From an uncultured Collinsella sp. (lineage in GTDB: Bacteria > Actinomycetota > Coriobacteriia > Coriobacteriales > Coriobacteriaceae), in contig CABRHR010000018.1 of the NCBI GenBank assembly GCA_902470835.1, forward strand, positions 1 through 26,506: DNA of 26,506 nt. Direction: 5' to 3'. Under the pieces are notes generated by a model that saw only the letters and a list, made by a program, of their open reading frames with translations, did no database searches and had not been told where the DNA came from. The position numbers were made by a program, and so were the translations under genes. Every line of letters begins with the position of its first letter. Within the stretch, counting starts at the first letter, position 1. Below are positions 1 through 6,606 of this stretch, in pieces.

Positions 1-45
1 GATAGCGTAGCGTCTCGTGGGCTCGGAGATGTGTATAAGAGACAG
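1..45 (+). other. Illumina Nextera i7 adapter (library contamination, not genomic)
   Basis: Bases 12-45 match the 34-nt Nextera Read 2 transposase adapter, including the 19-bp Tn5 mosaic end at 27-45. Bases 4-11 (AGCGTAGC) sit where the i7 index lies in the adapter; they are the reverse complement of GCTACGCT, which I recall as index N709. Bases 1-3 (GAT) fit the end of the P7 sequence that precedes the index. The order P7 tail, index, Read 2 adapter, insert is exactly that of a tagmented library molecule, so this is untrimmed adapter assembled onto the contig end. Genomic sequence starts at 46. Confidence 0.97.
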
Positions 46-351
46 GGTATAGGCAGCGTCGAGCGAATCGAGCTCAAAGTCGTCACGTTTTGCCAGCACG
101 TAGCATCCGGTGATGCCCTCGGCGGCCGTCAAGTCGTCAATGCCCTCAAACGAGACCAGATCGCCATCGCCCGTATCGGTGACGGACACGACCGTGCAAA
201 AACGGTCGCGCTTGAGCGCCGGCGGCGTCAGGGCTACGCGCATGCCCGGCTCCAATACAGAAGGAAGCCCCCGCAGCGGCTGCGCGAGGACCTCCCCCTT
301 CCTTCCGTGCGGCTTGACCACACGGGCGATGTTTTTGTACTGGGACCTCAA
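46..351 (-). CDS. rimM: Ribosome maturation factor RimM, N-terminal part (truncated by adapter)
   Basis: RimM binds ribosomal protein S19 and helps mature the head of the 30S subunit. The visible 102 residues start MRSQYKNIARVVKPHGRKGE, the family's N-terminal beta-barrel signature (I-x-R-V-V-K-P-H-G-x-x-G-E-V), and run through a PRC-linker-like stretch ending ...DSLDAAYT. A full RimM has about 170 residues, so the C-terminal PRC-barrel part is missing. The proposed start is TTG at 351, four bases after the khpA stop; its Shine-Dalgarno is weak. The reading frame stays open through the adapter to base 1, adding the foreign residues LSLIHISEPTRRYAI, so an automatic gene call here would be chimeric. 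The order rpsP-khpA-rimM is the standard one, with trmD and rplS expected next. Confidence 0.9.
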
Positions 352-355
352 GGTC

Positions 356-640
356 CTAGCCCAGAACCTCTACCTCGACAGCAGTGTCGAGGCGAGCGGC
401 CAGTGCACGGGCGAGCGTGCGAATGGCCTTGATGGTACGGCCACGACGGCCGATGACCTTAGCGACGTCATCCTCAGCGACCGAAACCTCAATCGTGGAG
501 GCGTCGTCACCATCGATGACCTCAAGGCTCACGGAATCCGGGTCGTCGACGATCTGAACAACGAGATATTCGACGAGATCGGCGATGCGATCTGAGAGCA
601 TTGCCTCACCCTCGAGCTGTGCAGCGTCAACCTCAGGCAC
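356..640 (-). CDS. khpA: KH-domain RNA-binding protein KhpA
   Basis: This is a small RNA-binding protein of the KhpA (YlqC) family. In Firmicutes KhpA pairs with KhpB/EloR and affects cell elongation and division; that role is known from relatives and is not shown here. The 94-residue product has a single type II KH fold with the GxxG loop as GRRG in VAKVIGRRGRTIKAIRTL, followed by a helix and strand ending VEVEVLG. It is slightly longer than the usual 75-80 residues because of the N-terminus MPEVDAAQLEGEA; a start at the internal Met 14 (MLSDRIADL) would give the usual length. I prefer the GTG at 640 because GAGGAG lies seven bases upstream, overlapping the rpsP stop. Confidence 0.92.
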   Translation of the reverse strand: MPEVDAAQLEGEAMLSDRIADLVEYLVVQIVDDPDSVSLEVIDGDDASTIEVSVAEDDVAKVIGRRGRTIKAIRTLARALAARLDTAVEVEVLG

Positions 641-643
641 GAT

Positions 644-985
644 TTACTCCTCGGCGCCCTCAGCGGCCTCAGCGGCAGCCTTAGCGGCCTCGGCCTCTTT
701 GGCGAGCTGCTTCTTGGACTTCTTGACGACGGTCTCGGTCTTCTCGCCCTCGTTGGCGGCCTTGACCAGAGCGGCGACGGCGTCGGTGAGCTGAGCGCCC
801 TTGGACTGCCAGTCGGCGATCTTCTCAAGGTCGAGGTTGATGGTCTTGGGGGCGGTCATCGGGTTGTAGCGGCCAACCTCCTCGATGATACGACCGTCAC
901 GCGGGGCGCGGGAATCGGCGACGACGACACGGTAGTACGGACGCTTCTTAGCGCCGTGACGAGCAAGGCGAATCTTGACTGCCAA
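644..985 (-). CDS. rpsP: 30S ribosomal protein S16
   Basis: S16 is a primary assembly protein of the 30S subunit. The 113-residue product starts MAVKIRLARHGAKKRPYYRV and has the conserved VVADSRAPRDGRIIEEVGRYNP block. The TTG at 985 is chosen because GGAGGAG sits six bases upstream and the product then begins at the conserved AVKIRLxRxG; the open frame extends further upstream, but only into leader sequence. After the S16 core (about residue 80) there is a Lys/Ala/Glu-rich extension, KKSKKQLAKEAEAAKAAAEA, of the kind common in Actinomycetota. It is the first gene of rpsP-khpA-rimM. A small inverted repeat (GCAGC, five-base loop, GCTGC) at 1005-1019 lies just before the ribosome-binding site. 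Confidence 0.97.
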   Translation of the reverse strand: MAVKIRLARHGAKKRPYYRVVVADSRAPRDGRIIEEVGRYNPMTAPKTINLDLEKIADWQSKGAQLTDAVAALVKAANEGEKTETVVKKSKKQLAKEAEAAKAAAEAAEGAEE

Positions 986-1041
986 AGGAAACTCCTCCAA
1001 CCAAGCAGCTTTAGGCTGCAACTACAAACAAACAGTTGAAC

Positions 1042-1070
1042 ATAATACGCCATCGACGCGGGCAGGTGAA
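1042..1070 (-). promoter_or_regulatory. Candidate sigma70-type promoter of the rpsP operon
   Basis: Read on the minus strand there is TTCACC (1065-1070), a 17-base spacer and TATTAT (1042-1047). This would start transcription near 1035 and give a leader of about 50 bases. An alternative pair, TTGCAA (1137-1142), 16 bases and TAAGAT (1115-1120), lies further upstream. Both are found by eye only. Confidence 0.45.
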
Positions 1071-1174
1071 GTCCGTGAGACCAACTTCTTCGGTGTAGTC
1101 GAGGGCAAATCCATATCTTAGACAAGAATTCGGGATTTGCAAGCACATACACGCACCCCACATGAGCTGCGCGG

Positions 1175-1180
1175 TATACT
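1175..1180 (+). promoter_or_regulatory. Candidate -10 box of dinB
   Basis: TATACT lies seven bases before the ATG at 1187 and 45 bases before the ATG at 1226. No good -35 hexamer stands 16-18 bases upstream. If transcription starts at 1187, the transcript would either be leaderless from that ATG or carry a 39-base leader to the downstream ATG. Confidence 0.4.
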
Positions 1181-1225
1181 CATGACATGGAAAGATGCGA
1201 ACATACATACGGTTATGAGGATGCC

Positions 1226-2440
1226 ATGGGCGTCACACCGCCTCCCTGGACGGGTCCGGCGGTGGGTCTGATGGACCTTGATGCGTTTTTTGCGAGCGTG
1301 GAGATGCTCGATCATCCCGAATGGCGCGGAAAGCCGCTCATCGTGGGCGGAGACGCCGATTCGCGTGGCGTCGTGTCCACGTGTTCGTATGAGGCACGTC
1401 GCTTTGGCGTGCACTCCGCCATGCCCTCAGCCGAGGCACGGCGCTTGTGCCCGCAAGCCATTTGGACGCACGGGCACTTTGATCGCTACCGCGAAGTGAG
1501 CGCGCAAGTCATGGCGATTCTCGCCGACGAGACGCCGCGTGTGGAGCGCGTGTCCATCGACGAGGCCTTTATCGATATAACGCCGGGCCGGTTTGCGCCC
1601 GAAGACCCGCTGCTGGTCGCGCGACGCATCAGTGACCGCGTGGCGGCACTGGGGGTGACGTGCTCCATTGGCGTCGGCTGCAACAAGACGGTGGCCAAAA
1701 TCGCGAGCGAGCGCGACAAGCCCTTTGGCCTGACCATTGTGCGCCCCGGCACGGAGCAGCGATTTTTGGCCGCGCTGCCGGTGTCTGCCATGAGCGGCAT
1801 CGGTCGCTCGGCCGAGGAGCGGCTACGCCGCATGCGTATCTACACGCTTGGCGAGCTGTCGCGTGCGCCGGAGTCCACCTTGGCCTCTATTTTTGGCGTC
1901 AACGGCGAGCGCATGCGTCAGCGTGCGCTGGGACTCGAAATCTCTGAAGTCACGAGCCTCGATGAAGAGCGCGAGGTCAAGTCGGTCAGCAATGAACGCA
2001 CCTTTGCTAAAGATTTGACTGAGCGTGGGGATATTGAGGCGGCGATTGCGCTGTTGGGAGAGTCAGTGGGACGCCGCCTGCGCCGTCAGGGACTAACGGG
2101 CGCCACGGTGACGCTCAAGCTCAAGTATTCGTATGGAAACGGTCGCTCGGCACAGCGCCGGCTGCCTCATCCGACCGACGATGAGAACATCTTCGTGGCG
2201 GTTGCACTCGAACTGCTCGACAACATCTGGCAGGAAGGAATGCACGTTCGCTTAGCAGGCATCGGCATGAGCGACTTTGACCATCAGGGCGGCATCCAGA
2301 CTGACCTGTTCTGCGAAGTCGACGACCGCGGAGCCCAATCCAGCGACCGACGCGACCTCTCCGTCGCCATCGACGCCGTCCGAGACAAGTTCGGCGACAC
2401 CGCCCTATCCTTCGGCCGCCAATCCCGCTTCGACGATTAG
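1226..2440 (+). CDS. dinB: DNA polymerase IV (Y-family, DinB)
   Basis: This is an error-prone translesion DNA polymerase. The 404-residue product carries the Y-family signatures: LMDLDAFFASVE with the first metal-binding Asp (about residue 17) and the Phe-Phe steric gate (21-22), YEARRFGVHSAMP in the fingers, and SIDEAFID with the catalytic Asp-Glu (112-113). These are followed by the thumb helix-hairpin-helix region and a C-terminal little finger (about residues 245-365). Length fits the family. The ATG at 1226 has GAGG five bases upstream; the in-frame ATG at 1187 would add 13 unconserved-looking residues (MERCEHTYGYEDA) with no Shine-Dalgarno. It stands alone on the plus strand, divergent from rpsP and convergent with rsfS. 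I could not identify a LexA box. Confidence 0.95.
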   Translation: MGVTPPPWTGPAVGLMDLDAFFASVEMLDHPEWRGKPLIVGGDADSRGVVSTCSYEARRFGVHSAMPSAEARRLCPQAIWTHGHFDRYREVSAQVMAILADETPRVERVSIDEAFIDITPGRFAPEDPLLVARRISDRVAALGVTCSIGVGCNKTVAKIASERDKPFGLTIVRPGTEQRFLAALPVSAMSGIGRSAEERLRRMRIYTLGELSRAPESTLASIFGVNGERMRQRALGLEISEVTSLDEEREVKSVSNERTFAKDLTERGDIEAAIALLGESVGRRLRRQGLTGATVTLKLKYSYGNGRSAQRRLPHPTDDENIFVAVALELLDNIWQEGMHVRLAGIGMSDFDHQGGIQTDLFCEVDDRGAQSSDRRDLSVAIDAVRDKFGDTALSFGRQSRFDD

Positions 2441-2450
2441 TCCCTAAGGC

Positions 2451-2489
2451 AAAAAAGCCGGGCAGCTGCGAATGGTGCAACTGCCCGGC
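2451..2489 (-). terminator. Intrinsic terminator after rsfS
   Basis: On the minus strand a stem GCCGGGCAG / CTGCCCGGC (2481-2489 and 2457-2465), with further pairing inside, is followed directly by six T (complement of the A-run 2451-2456). It ends the rplU-to-rsfS transcript between the convergent genes rsfS and dinB. The plus-strand side has no T-run, so it is not a clear terminator for dinB. Confidence 0.88.
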
Positions 2490-2532
2490 GAACGATAGAA
2501 GGTAGCTAAATAGCCCCGTCCCAAATGAGCTC

Positions 2533-2988
2533 CTAGAGGAGGTCGAGGGGAAGCTGGGGAGCGTCTCCCCAGAGCTTTTCTAGGCGGTAGAAGTCGCGGG
2601 CTTCGGGAGTGAAGACGTGGACGACAACCGAACCGTAGTCCATGAGCATCCAGGTCTTCTGCTCGCGGCCCTCGATGGAGAACGGATGCTCGCCGCAAGC
2701 CTCGGCGACCTTCTCCTCGATCTCGTCGACGATCGAATCGACCTGGCGGTTGTTGGTACCGGTGACAAGCACAAAGTAGTCGCACACGTCGGAAAGCTCG
2801 GTCAGGTCGAGCACCTGAACGTCCTCGCCCTTCTTGTCGTAGGCGGCCTGCGCGGCGGCGCGGGCGACATCCTCGGCGGCGACACCGCTCGCGGACAGCG
2901 AAGCGGCAGTGCGGTCGGACGTGGCGACGAAGCTCTTGTGCTCCACACGTTCAAGAATCTGCTCGTCGGTCATGGTCTCGTCGGCCAT
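2533..2988 (-). CDS. rsfS: Ribosomal silencing factor RsfS (Iojap family)
   Basis: RsfS binds protein L14 on the 50S subunit and blocks joining with 30S, reducing translation in starvation. The core is clear: AAYDKKGEDVQVLDLTELSDVCDYFVLVTGTNNRQV, then WMLMDYGSVVVHVFTPEARDFYRLEKLWGDA, both hallmark Iojap blocks. The 151-residue product is longer than the usual 105-120 because of about 40 extra residues at the N-terminus (MADETMTDEQILERVEHKSF...). The ATG at 2988 is supported by AAAGAGGT five bases upstream. It is the last gene of a nadD-yqeK-rsfS series found in many Gram-positive bacteria and is followed by a terminator. Confidence 0.95.
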   Translation of the reverse strand: MADETMTDEQILERVEHKSFVATSDRTAASLSASGVAAEDVARAAAQAAYDKKGEDVQVLDLTELSDVCDYFVLVTGTNNRQVDSIVDEIEEKVAEACGEHPFSIEGREQKTWMLMDYGSVVVHVFTPEARDFYRLEKLWGDAPQLPLDLL

Positions 2989-3015
2989 GGAATACCTCTT
3001 TCTAGACAGCCCGAG

Positions 3016-3624
3016 CTAGCGCAGCTGGGCGTAATGGTTGTAAATCGAAATAGCCGTGGGATAAAGATAGCGCCCGGACTGAATCACATAGACCAAACCC
3101 TGCGCAAAACAGGAGAAGAACAACTCATCGAGCGTCGACTCCCCCACCATCTTGCGCAGCGCATGGGCATAGTCGCCGTGGCGGTTGGGCTCGATGGCAT
3201 CGGCCACAAAGACCACCATATCGAGCGGCGTCATGTCACAGGCACCCACGGTGTGACGGTCGACAGCCTGGAAAACGGCCAGCGACAGCTCGGGGAAAAG
3301 TTGCGGAAGCTCATAGGCGGCAACAGGGCCATGCAAAAGCGGCGTCGCGGCGGAAGGAGAGCCGGCAATCTTAATGCCGTAATGCAGAGCGCGCGTGACC
3401 AGCTCGTCGTCGGAGAGCACTTTGTCCCAGTCATGAATCAGGCCGGCGGCAGCGGCATCAAAGCGGTCAACGCCGTAGACCTCGGCTAGATGCAGTGCGG
3501 TCTCGGCAACACCCAGCGAATGCACATAGCGCTTGCGCTTATCCTTCATGCGAACATCGAGCAGCTCTTGAATGCGCTTGAGCAGCGCGCGCTCATCGCC
3601 CTCAAACTGATCCTCTACCGACAA
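3016..3624 (-). CDS. yqeK: YqeK-type HD-domain hydrolase (Ap4A hydrolase)
   Basis: The YqeK family hydrolyses symmetrical diadenosine tetraphosphate to two ADP with a metal-dependent HD site; the reaction is known from family members. The 202-residue product has the expected metal ligands: His 35 in YVHSLGVAETA, His-Asp 64-65 in GLIHDWDK, His 98 in LLHGPVAA, His 124 in DRHT, and Asp 142 in the signature VADAIEPNR. The TTG at 3624 follows GGGGG at about six bases and lies 12 bases after the nadD stop. nadD upstream and rsfS downstream are its usual partners. Confidence 0.93.
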   Translation of the reverse strand: MSVEDQFEGDERALLKRIQELLDVRMKDKRKRYVHSLGVAETALHLAEVYGVDRFDAAAAGLIHDWDKVLSDDELVTRALHYGIKIAGSPSAATPLLHGPVAAYELPQLFPELSLAVFQAVDRHTVGACDMTPLDMVVFVADAIEPNRHGDYAHALRKMVGESTLDELFFSCFAQGLVYVIQSGRYLYPTAISIYNHYAQLR

Positions 3625-3636
3625 CTTAGACCCCCA

Positions 3637-4314
3637 TCACTCAAAATCTTCTTGGCCCAAATCGGCATATAGCCTGCGTTTGCGAATGTAGCCGAGCACG
3701 GACTCGCTCGTAAGATAGCGCACGCTCATGCCGCGGGCAACTCGCTTACGAATGTTCGTCGAGCTGATCGCCAGCGCCGGAATCTGAATATAGCGCACGT
3801 CGAACGGCAGCCCCGACTCTTTGATTCGGGCACGCGCCGTATCGATATCAAAGCCCGGTCGTGTCGCCGCAATAAAGGTAGCAAGCTCAGCGATTCGTTC
3901 GGCATCATGCCAGGTCACGATATCGATAATCGCGTCGGCGCCCGTAATAAAGTAGAGCTTTACCTGCGTCGGGTAAAAGTCGCGAAGGGCATGAAGCGTA
4001 TCGGCCGTATAGGTTACGCCCGGACGGTCGATCTCGAACCGGCTCGCCAAAAAGGCCGGGTTCGCGGCGGTGGCGAGGACCGTCATGGCATAACGGTCCT
4101 CGGCAGGCGTCACCGGCTTGTCAAGCTTAAAGGCAGGAGAGCCCGCCGGCATAAAGAGCACAGCGTCCAAGTCGAGCGACTCGCGCGCCTGCTCGGCGGT
4201 CACCAGGTGCCCGTAATGGATGGGATCAAAGGTGCCACCCATAATGCCGAGCCTAAACTCCTGCCCGTCCTCTAGAGGAAGCTCGGGCAAACCGATTCCA
4301 CCGCGCAGCGACAT
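3637..4314 (-). CDS. nadD: Nicotinate-nucleotide adenylyltransferase
   Basis: NadD joins nicotinate mononucleotide and ATP to give deamido-NAD, a late step of NAD synthesis. The 225-residue product has the nucleotidyltransferase motif GGTFDPIHYGH (26-36) and the C-terminal ISSTNIR motif (183-189). FITGADAIIDIVTWHD lies in between, as in the family. Around 20 residues precede the usual start of the fold (MSLRGGIGLPELPLEDGQEF); the ATG at 4314 lies three bases after the obgE stop, with GGAGG inside the end of obgE. An in-frame ATG further in would cut the GGTFDP motif region, so the upstream start is kept. Confidence 0.95.
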   Translation of the reverse strand: MSLRGGIGLPELPLEDGQEFRLGIMGGTFDPIHYGHLVTAEQARESLDLDAVLFMPAGSPAFKLDKPVTPAEDRYAMTVLATAANPAFLASRFEIDRPGVTYTADTLHALRDFYPTQVKLYFITGADAIIDIVTWHDAERIAELATFIAATRPGFDIDTARARIKESGLPFDVRYIQIPALAISSTNIRKRVARGMSVRYLTSESVLGYIRKRRLYADLGQEDFE

Positions 4315-4317
4315 GGC

Positions 4318-5784
4318 TTACTCGCCCTCCGGGGTCTCAACATCGTCCGCGGCATCCACCGCATCGACAACCTCGACGCCCTCATCCGCAGCATCGGTCA
4401 CGTCAATGGCTTCAACGGCAACGTCCTCGCCAGCATCCTCGAGCTCCTCGTACTCCGAGAAGTCCTCGGCACCCTCAAAGTCAAAGGCGCGCTGGCAAAT
4501 GCGAACCTCGTCGCCCGCACGGCAGCCGGCCTTCTCGAGCGCGTCGTCGACACCCATGCGCGCAAACTTATGCTGCAGGTAGATGACGGCTTCCTCGTTT
4601 TCCCAGTCGGTCTGGATGACCATGCGCTCAATCGCGCGACCAACCACACGGAAGGCATGAGGCTCTTCTTGAACAATGCGGAAACGCTTCTCACGCTGCA
4701 GGCGACGGCGCTCCCACTCATCGTCGCGCAGAACGACCGGCTCATCGGAGACCGACAGCTCGGCGCGCAGCTTAGCCACCTGCTCGCCCACGGCAAGCAT
4801 CAGCGTGTTGAGGCCGGCGCCCGTAACAGCAGACACGGCAAAGAACATATGTCCATCGTCGAGCGCTGCGCGCTTGAGGTCGGCAATCTTGTCGGCCGTG
4901 CCCGGCGCGTCGCACTTGTTGGCAACGACGATCTGCGGACGCTCCGAAAGCTCGGCGCCATACTGCTCGAGTTCGCGGTTGATGATGCGGTAGTCCTCAA
5001 CCGGATCGCGATCCTCAAAACCGCCCGTCATGTCGACGACATGCATGATCAGGGTCGTACGCTCAATGTGGCGCAGGAACTGGTGACCCAGGCCCTTGCC
5101 CTCGCTCGCGCCCTCGATGAGACCGGGGACGTCGGCAACGACGTAAGAATATTCGCCGGCACGCACCATGCCGAGGTTCGGCACGAGCGTGGTAAACGGG
5201 TAGTCGGCAATCTTGGGACGGGCGGCACTCATGCGCGCGATGAGCGATGACTTACCCACCGAGGGAAAGCCCACGAGCGCGGCATCGGCCATAAGCTTCA
5301 TCTCGAGCTCGATCCAGTGCTCCTCGGCCGGCTCGCCCAGCTGAGCGAACGCGGGCGCGCGGCGCACCGACGTCACAAAGTGGGTATTGCCCAGACCGCC
5401 GGCACCGCCGGGCGCCACGACAACGCGCTCGCCGTCGTGCACCAGGTCGGCAATCTCGAACATCGGGGTCTGCGTCTCGGGATCGAGCTCGCGGACCACG
5501 GTACCCATGGGGACTTTCAAAATCAGGTCCTCGCCGCTCTTACCGTTACGACGGGCACCCTGCCCGTGCGTGCCGCGCTCGGCGCGGAAGTGATGCTTAA
5601 AGCGGTAATCGATCAGCGAAGACAGCTGAGCATCGGCCTGGATGACGACATTGCCGCCACGACCGCCGTCGCCGCCATCGGGGCCGCCCTTGGGGACAAA
5701 TGCCTCGCGCCTAAACGACATGCATCCGGCTCCGCCGTCGCCGCCGCACACGTTAATGCGGCTGATATCGGTGAACTGTGACAA
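4318..5784 (-). CDS. obgE: GTPase Obg (CgtA), with acidic tail
   Basis: Obg is an essential GTPase acting late in 50S assembly and in stress control. The 488-residue product has all three domains: the Gly-rich Obg domain (1-160, CGGDGGAGCMSFRREAFVPKGGPDGG), the G domain with P-loop GFPSVGKSS (172-180), DVPG (218-221) and NKCD (289-292), and an OCT domain at about 365-434, found in Gram-positive Obg. A further tail of about 50 residues is strongly acidic (Glu, Asp, Val, Ala). The TTG at 5784 has GGAGG eight bases upstream. The ribosome-binding site sits directly behind a terminator-like hairpin (5801-5844), so expression may depend on read-through from rplU-rpmA. Confidence 0.97.
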   Translation of the reverse strand: MSQFTDISRINVCGGDGGAGCMSFRREAFVPKGGPDGGDGGRGGNVVIQADAQLSSLIDYRFKHHFRAERGTHGQGARRNGKSGEDLILKVPMGTVVRELDPETQTPMFEIADLVHDGERVVVAPGGAGGLGNTHFVTSVRRAPAFAQLGEPAEEHWIELEMKLMADAALVGFPSVGKSSLIARMSAARPKIADYPFTTLVPNLGMVRAGEYSYVVADVPGLIEGASEGKGLGHQFLRHIERTTLIMHVVDMTGGFEDRDPVEDYRIINRELEQYGAELSERPQIVVANKCDAPGTADKIADLKRAALDDGHMFFAVSAVTGAGLNTLMLAVGEQVAKLRAELSVSDEPVVLRDDEWERRRLQREKRFRIVQEEPHAFRVVGRAIERMVIQTDWENEEAVIYLQHKFARMGVDDALEKAGCRAGDEVRICQRAFDFEGAEDFSEYEELEDAGEDVAVEAIDVTDAADEGVEVVDAVDAADDVETPEGE

Positions 5785-5800
5785 CAGAATCGCCTCCTAC

Positions 5801-5844
5801 AAAAAAGAGGGAGACCCTTGAATCCTAAAACTCAAGTGCCTCCC
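5801..5844 (-). terminator. Intrinsic terminator or attenuator between rpmA and obgE
   Basis: On the minus strand GGGAG...CTTGA (5840-5844, 5832-5836) pairs with TCAAG...CTCCC (5817-5821, 5809-5813), forming an imperfect stem. It is followed by TCTTTTTT (ending at 5801). Only 16 bases separate the T-run from the obgE start, leaving no room for a separate promoter after it. It probably passes only part of the rplU-rpmA transcription on to obgE. Confidence 0.75.
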
Positions 5845-5869
5845 ACATATGTGCTCTATGAAGGGTGAA

Positions 5870-6127
5870 TTACGCGTTCGCGAGCGGGCGTACGCTGACC
5901 CTGTGCTTGATACCCTTGTGGAACTCAACGGTACCGTCGACCAGCGCGAACAGCGTGTCGTCCTTGCCACGGCCAACGTTCTCACCCGGGTGGATGTGCG
6001 TGCCGTGCTGACGGACGAGAATCGTGCCCGTGGTTACCGTCTGGCCGGCATAGCGCTTCGTGCCAAGGCGCTGACCGCGGGAGTCACGGCCATTACGGGA
6101 GGAACCGAGTCCTTTTTTGTGTGCCAT
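5870..6127 (-). CDS. rpmA: 50S ribosomal protein L27
   Basis: L27 lies near the peptidyl-transferase centre. The 85-residue product MAHKKGLGSSRNGRDSRGQR has the conserved start, then GTKRYAGQTVTTGTILVRQHGTHIHPGENVGRGKDDTLFA. It lacks the N-terminal extension that some Firmicutes remove with the protease Prp, and accordingly no prp gene lies between rplU and rpmA. The ATG at 6127 is preceded by AGTAGGT at seven bases. It is co-transcribed with rplU, 33 bases upstream. Confidence 0.98.
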   Translation of the reverse strand: MAHKKGLGSSRNGRDSRGQRLGTKRYAGQTVTTGTILVRQHGTHIHPGENVGRGKDDTLFALVDGTVEFHKGIKHRVSVRPLANA

Positions 6128-6160
6128 TGTGTATACCTACTCTTTCGTTACGAGTGTAAT

Positions 6161-6535
6161 CTACTCGGCGACGGGAGCCTCGGCAACAGCCTCGGCCTCT
6201 GCCTTGACAGCCTTCTTGGCGCGGGAGGTAGCCTGGACCTTCACGATCTTCAGCTTGGTCAGCTGCTGACGGTGACCCTTCAGACGACGATAGCGCTTGC
6301 GCTTGTGGAACTTGAAGACCAGCTGCTTCTCACCCTTGAACTGCTCAACGATCTGAGCGGTAACCTTGGCCTTGGCCAGCTTGTCGGGATCCGTGACGAT
6401 CTTCTTACCATCGTTGAGGAAGATAACCGGCAGGGTGATCTTATCGCCCTCATTGCCCTCGATCTTCTCGACGGTGATGACATCGTCGGTGGCGACCTTG
6501 TACTGCTTGCCGCCCGTGTTAACGATTGCGTACAT
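6161..6535 (-). CDS. rplU: 50S ribosomal protein L21
   Basis: L21 binds 23S rRNA and contacts L20. The 124-residue product begins MYAIVNTGGKQYKVATDD, the family N-terminus, and includes FKFHKRKRYRRLKGHRQQLTKLKI. The ATG at 6535 is chosen over one seven codons upstream because the family starts here and AAGGG lies nine bases before it; the upstream ATG belongs to the leader. A short Ala/Lys/Glu tail (KAEAEAVAEAPVAE) follows the L21 core. It is the first ribosomal gene after the strong promoter at 6578-6606. Confidence 0.97.
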   Translation of the reverse strand: MYAIVNTGGKQYKVATDDVITVEKIEGNEGDKITLPVIFLNDGKKIVTDPDKLAKAKVTAQIVEQFKGEKQLVFKFHKRKRYRRLKGHRQQLTKLKIVKVQATSRAKKAVKAEAEAVAEAPVAE

Positions 6536-6577
6536 GTTTACTTGCCCTTCATGCATCAGTTAGTGCAACAGCCGAAT

Positions 6578-6606
6578 ATAGTAGCAGGCGATAATACCCC
6601 CGTCAA
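6578..6606 (-). promoter_or_regulatory. Strong sigma70-type promoter of rplU-rpmA
   Basis: On the minus strand TTGACG (6601-6606), exactly 17 bases and TACTAT (6578-6583), five of six matches to the -35 consensus and four of six to the -10. Transcription would start near 6571, giving a leader of about 36 bases. The -35 box overlaps the stop codon of the upstream gene, so the ribosomal genes can be transcribed separately from the radical-SAM pair. Confidence 0.8.

Noticed and set aside
1198..1217. Possible LexA/SOS box before dinB (CGAAC...GTTATG)
   Set aside because: The half-sites are eight bases apart instead of four and the second is imperfect, so it does not fit the Gram-positive LexA consensus.
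4318..4460. Acidic C-terminal end of Obg as a frameshift artefact
   Set aside because: The frame continues smoothly from the OCT domain, and nadD follows three bases after the stop; acidic tails are known on some Obg proteins.
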